Shown here: piece by piece, positions 62,838-64,000 of the stretch
Numbering within the stretch: the first letter of the stretch is position 1
Layout: every line of letters starts with the position of its first letter
From: Yponomeuta sedellus
Lineage: Eukaryota > Arthropoda > Insecta > Lepidoptera > Yponomeutidae
Direction of reading: 5' to 3'
DNA: 64,000 nt
Assembly: GCA_934045075.1 (NCBI GenBank)
Contig: OW203751.1
Coordinates: 6,769,822-6,833,821 of the forward strand
Position numbers and translations under genes: made by a program
The notes under the pieces: generated by a model
Database searches by the model: none
The model's input: only the letters and a program-made list of their open reading frames with translations
What the model was told of the DNA's origin: nothing

Positions 62838-63192
62838 GAATCGCTCGTAGCCCCGGCTACCTGCGTGATCTTAAACGATCACGAAAGTTAAGCAACATAG
62901 GGCGCGTTCAGTGCATGGATGGGTGACCGTCTATGACTAACGCGAGCGGTTCTGTGCTTCGCCAGGCACGTTAAGTAGTTGGTGCCGGCTGTAGTCGATA
63001 GATGGCGGTCGTTAAGCCAAGTCAGAGGCCATAGGGCGGCTTGAAAACTTCTGACAGTAAGACCAGCCACTAGTCTTGGAAGTCTCCACCAATCCGGACT
63101 TGGCCCCCGTGGTGGAGTATGGCCTATACCTTCCTCAGGGAAGAGACCCGCGCCCCTCCGTGGGGACATAATGGGTTGATGATGATGGTGAG
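62838..63192 (+). mobile_element. SINE B2, 5S rRNA-derived, full length
   Basis: The head resembles 5S rRNA: 'gttaagcaacatagggcgcg' and 'ggatgggtgaccg' occupy the internal promoter (box A and box C) positions. The body then reads 'aggcacgttaag' and 'aatccggacttggcccccgt', with a 3' tail of 'gatgatgatgg'. A simple-repeat tail is typical of SINEs. Confidence 0.8.
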
Positions 63193-63204
63193 GATTCCCC
63201 GTCC

Positions 63205-63290
63205 GCTTCCTCATAATGCGGAAGTCCCACATCTTTTGGAGTTCCTCAATCGCTTCGATATAAAAGCAAGTTAAAAGTAAGATTTGATTT
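63205..63290. other. short coding-like segment, unresolved
   Basis: Minus strand can read IEELQKMWDFRIMRKRTGN; plus strand can read LPHNAEVPHLLEFLNRFDIK. Both are open and codon-like but neither has clear splice sites. It directly follows the SINE B2 tail. Confidence 0.25.
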
Positions 63291-63394
63291 TGTACGAAGG
63301 TTTCTTTTCGTAACTAGGTTTTCTAAGTTCAGTTCTTTAGCGTATTTCATTTATCATTCATTCATATATTTATAAGTTCTTGTGCAAGAACATT

Positions 63395-63632
63395 ACTCGT
63401 ATCAGGGAACAGTCTCGGGGAACATTCTCGATGAACATTCTCGGGGAAATATCCTCGGTGAACATTAACGGGGAATATTCTTGGGAAACCTTCACGGGAA
63501 ACATTCTCGGTGAACAATCTCGGGGAACATTCTCGGGAACTATTTACGGGACGCATTCTCGCGTAACATTTACGGTAACATTCTCAGGGAACATTCTCGG
63601 GACATATTCTAGAGGAATATTCCCGTGGAACA
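63395..63632. repeat. ~15-bp minisatellite
   Basis: Units like 'cggggaacattctcg', about 15 degenerate copies. Confidence 0.85.
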
Positions 63633-63808
63633 ATTCCGGCCTTATGGATTGCTTGATAACTTCCGACAGTAAGGCCTTCCGCCACTGTCTTAGAATACTC
63701 CACCAACCGGGATATGGCCCCCTTGGTGGTGTATGGCCTAACCTTCCTGCGATGCAGGAAGAGACCCGTGCCCCAGCAGTTGAGGACTTACAAGGGTTGA
63801 TATCGAAT
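63632..63808 (+). mobile_element. SINE B1, 5'-truncated
   Basis: From 'ggccttatggattgcttgat' to the tail 'gggttgatatcgaa'. Its left end meets the minisatellite at 63395-63630. Confidence 0.75.
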
Positions 63809-64000
63809 TGGGTCCAACTCACCTTTAACATTTAACAAGGAAATATTATATTGTATTTCTTCAAGGTTACGTTGCAATGTAGGTAAAAATATCACACCTA
63901 TGAGTAATCGTCTATACGCCCAAATTGTCCATACGACTTTTGTTACGATTACGTCATTTATCATAGAATTGTTCTCCTAACCAGCATACCACCTTGTGTA

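Noticed and set aside
62838..63000. A real 5S rRNA gene
   Set aside because: Only parts of the 5S sequence match, and the unit continues into a SINE body with a short-repeat tail.

Overview
The window is animal nuclear DNA, almost certainly from a moth or butterfly (Lepidoptera). It is AT-rich, has no bacterial-style gene packing, and carries one intron-rich gene surrounded by dense short interspersed elements (SINEs), LINE fragments and inverted-repeat elements (MITEs). Several repeat sequences are of types typical of lepidopteran genomes, for example the block related to 'tccactgctggacatagccc'.

The only host gene I can support runs on the minus strand across most of the window. It is a diaphanous-type formin (dia), a Rho-activated actin nucleator. 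I read 25 coding exons from 59273 down to 8728. They total 3206 nt, or 1068 codons plus 2 nt, and reading phase is continuous across all 24 junctions. In protein order: a short N-terminal exon; the GTPase-binding and armadillo-like autoinhibitory region (exons 2-8); dimerisation and coiled-coil segments (exons 9-11); the proline-rich FH1 region (exons 12-14); the FH2 actin-nucleating domain (exons 15-23); and the DAD autoinhibitory tail (exons 23-25). The last few C-terminal residues either lie in a terminal exon I could not find or end in a retained-intron stop directly after exon 25.

Nearly everything else is intronic or flanking repeat. Families seen: (A) a tRNA-like SINE, often arranged as an inverted pair, with three such pairs and one composite flanked by 10-13 bp direct repeats; (B) 5S rRNA-derived SINEs in two subfamilies; (C) a SINE whose 3' end matches the 3' end of a LINE also present here; (D-F) three further tRNA-headed SINEs; C-terminal reverse-transcriptase remnants of RTE-like and Jockey-like LINEs; and at least seven inverted-repeat element families, including a TTAA-flanked piggyBac-like one. 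Decayed gene relics on the plus strand are a THAP-domain gene (35.3-36.1 kb), an N-terminal tyrosine-recombinase (Crypton-like) domain (47.1 kb) and a LINE reverse transcriptase (53.4-54.0 kb).

The most distinctive signal is that dia exon edges have been copied in tandem into the adjoining introns at four places (exons 5, 14, 17 and 23). At exon 17 one copy has intact splice signals and is exactly 45 nt with an open in-phase frame, so it could act as a cassette micro-exon. Minisatellites also run up to, or close to, dia splice sites. No CRISPR array, operon, ribosomal RNA gene or functional tRNA gene is apparent.
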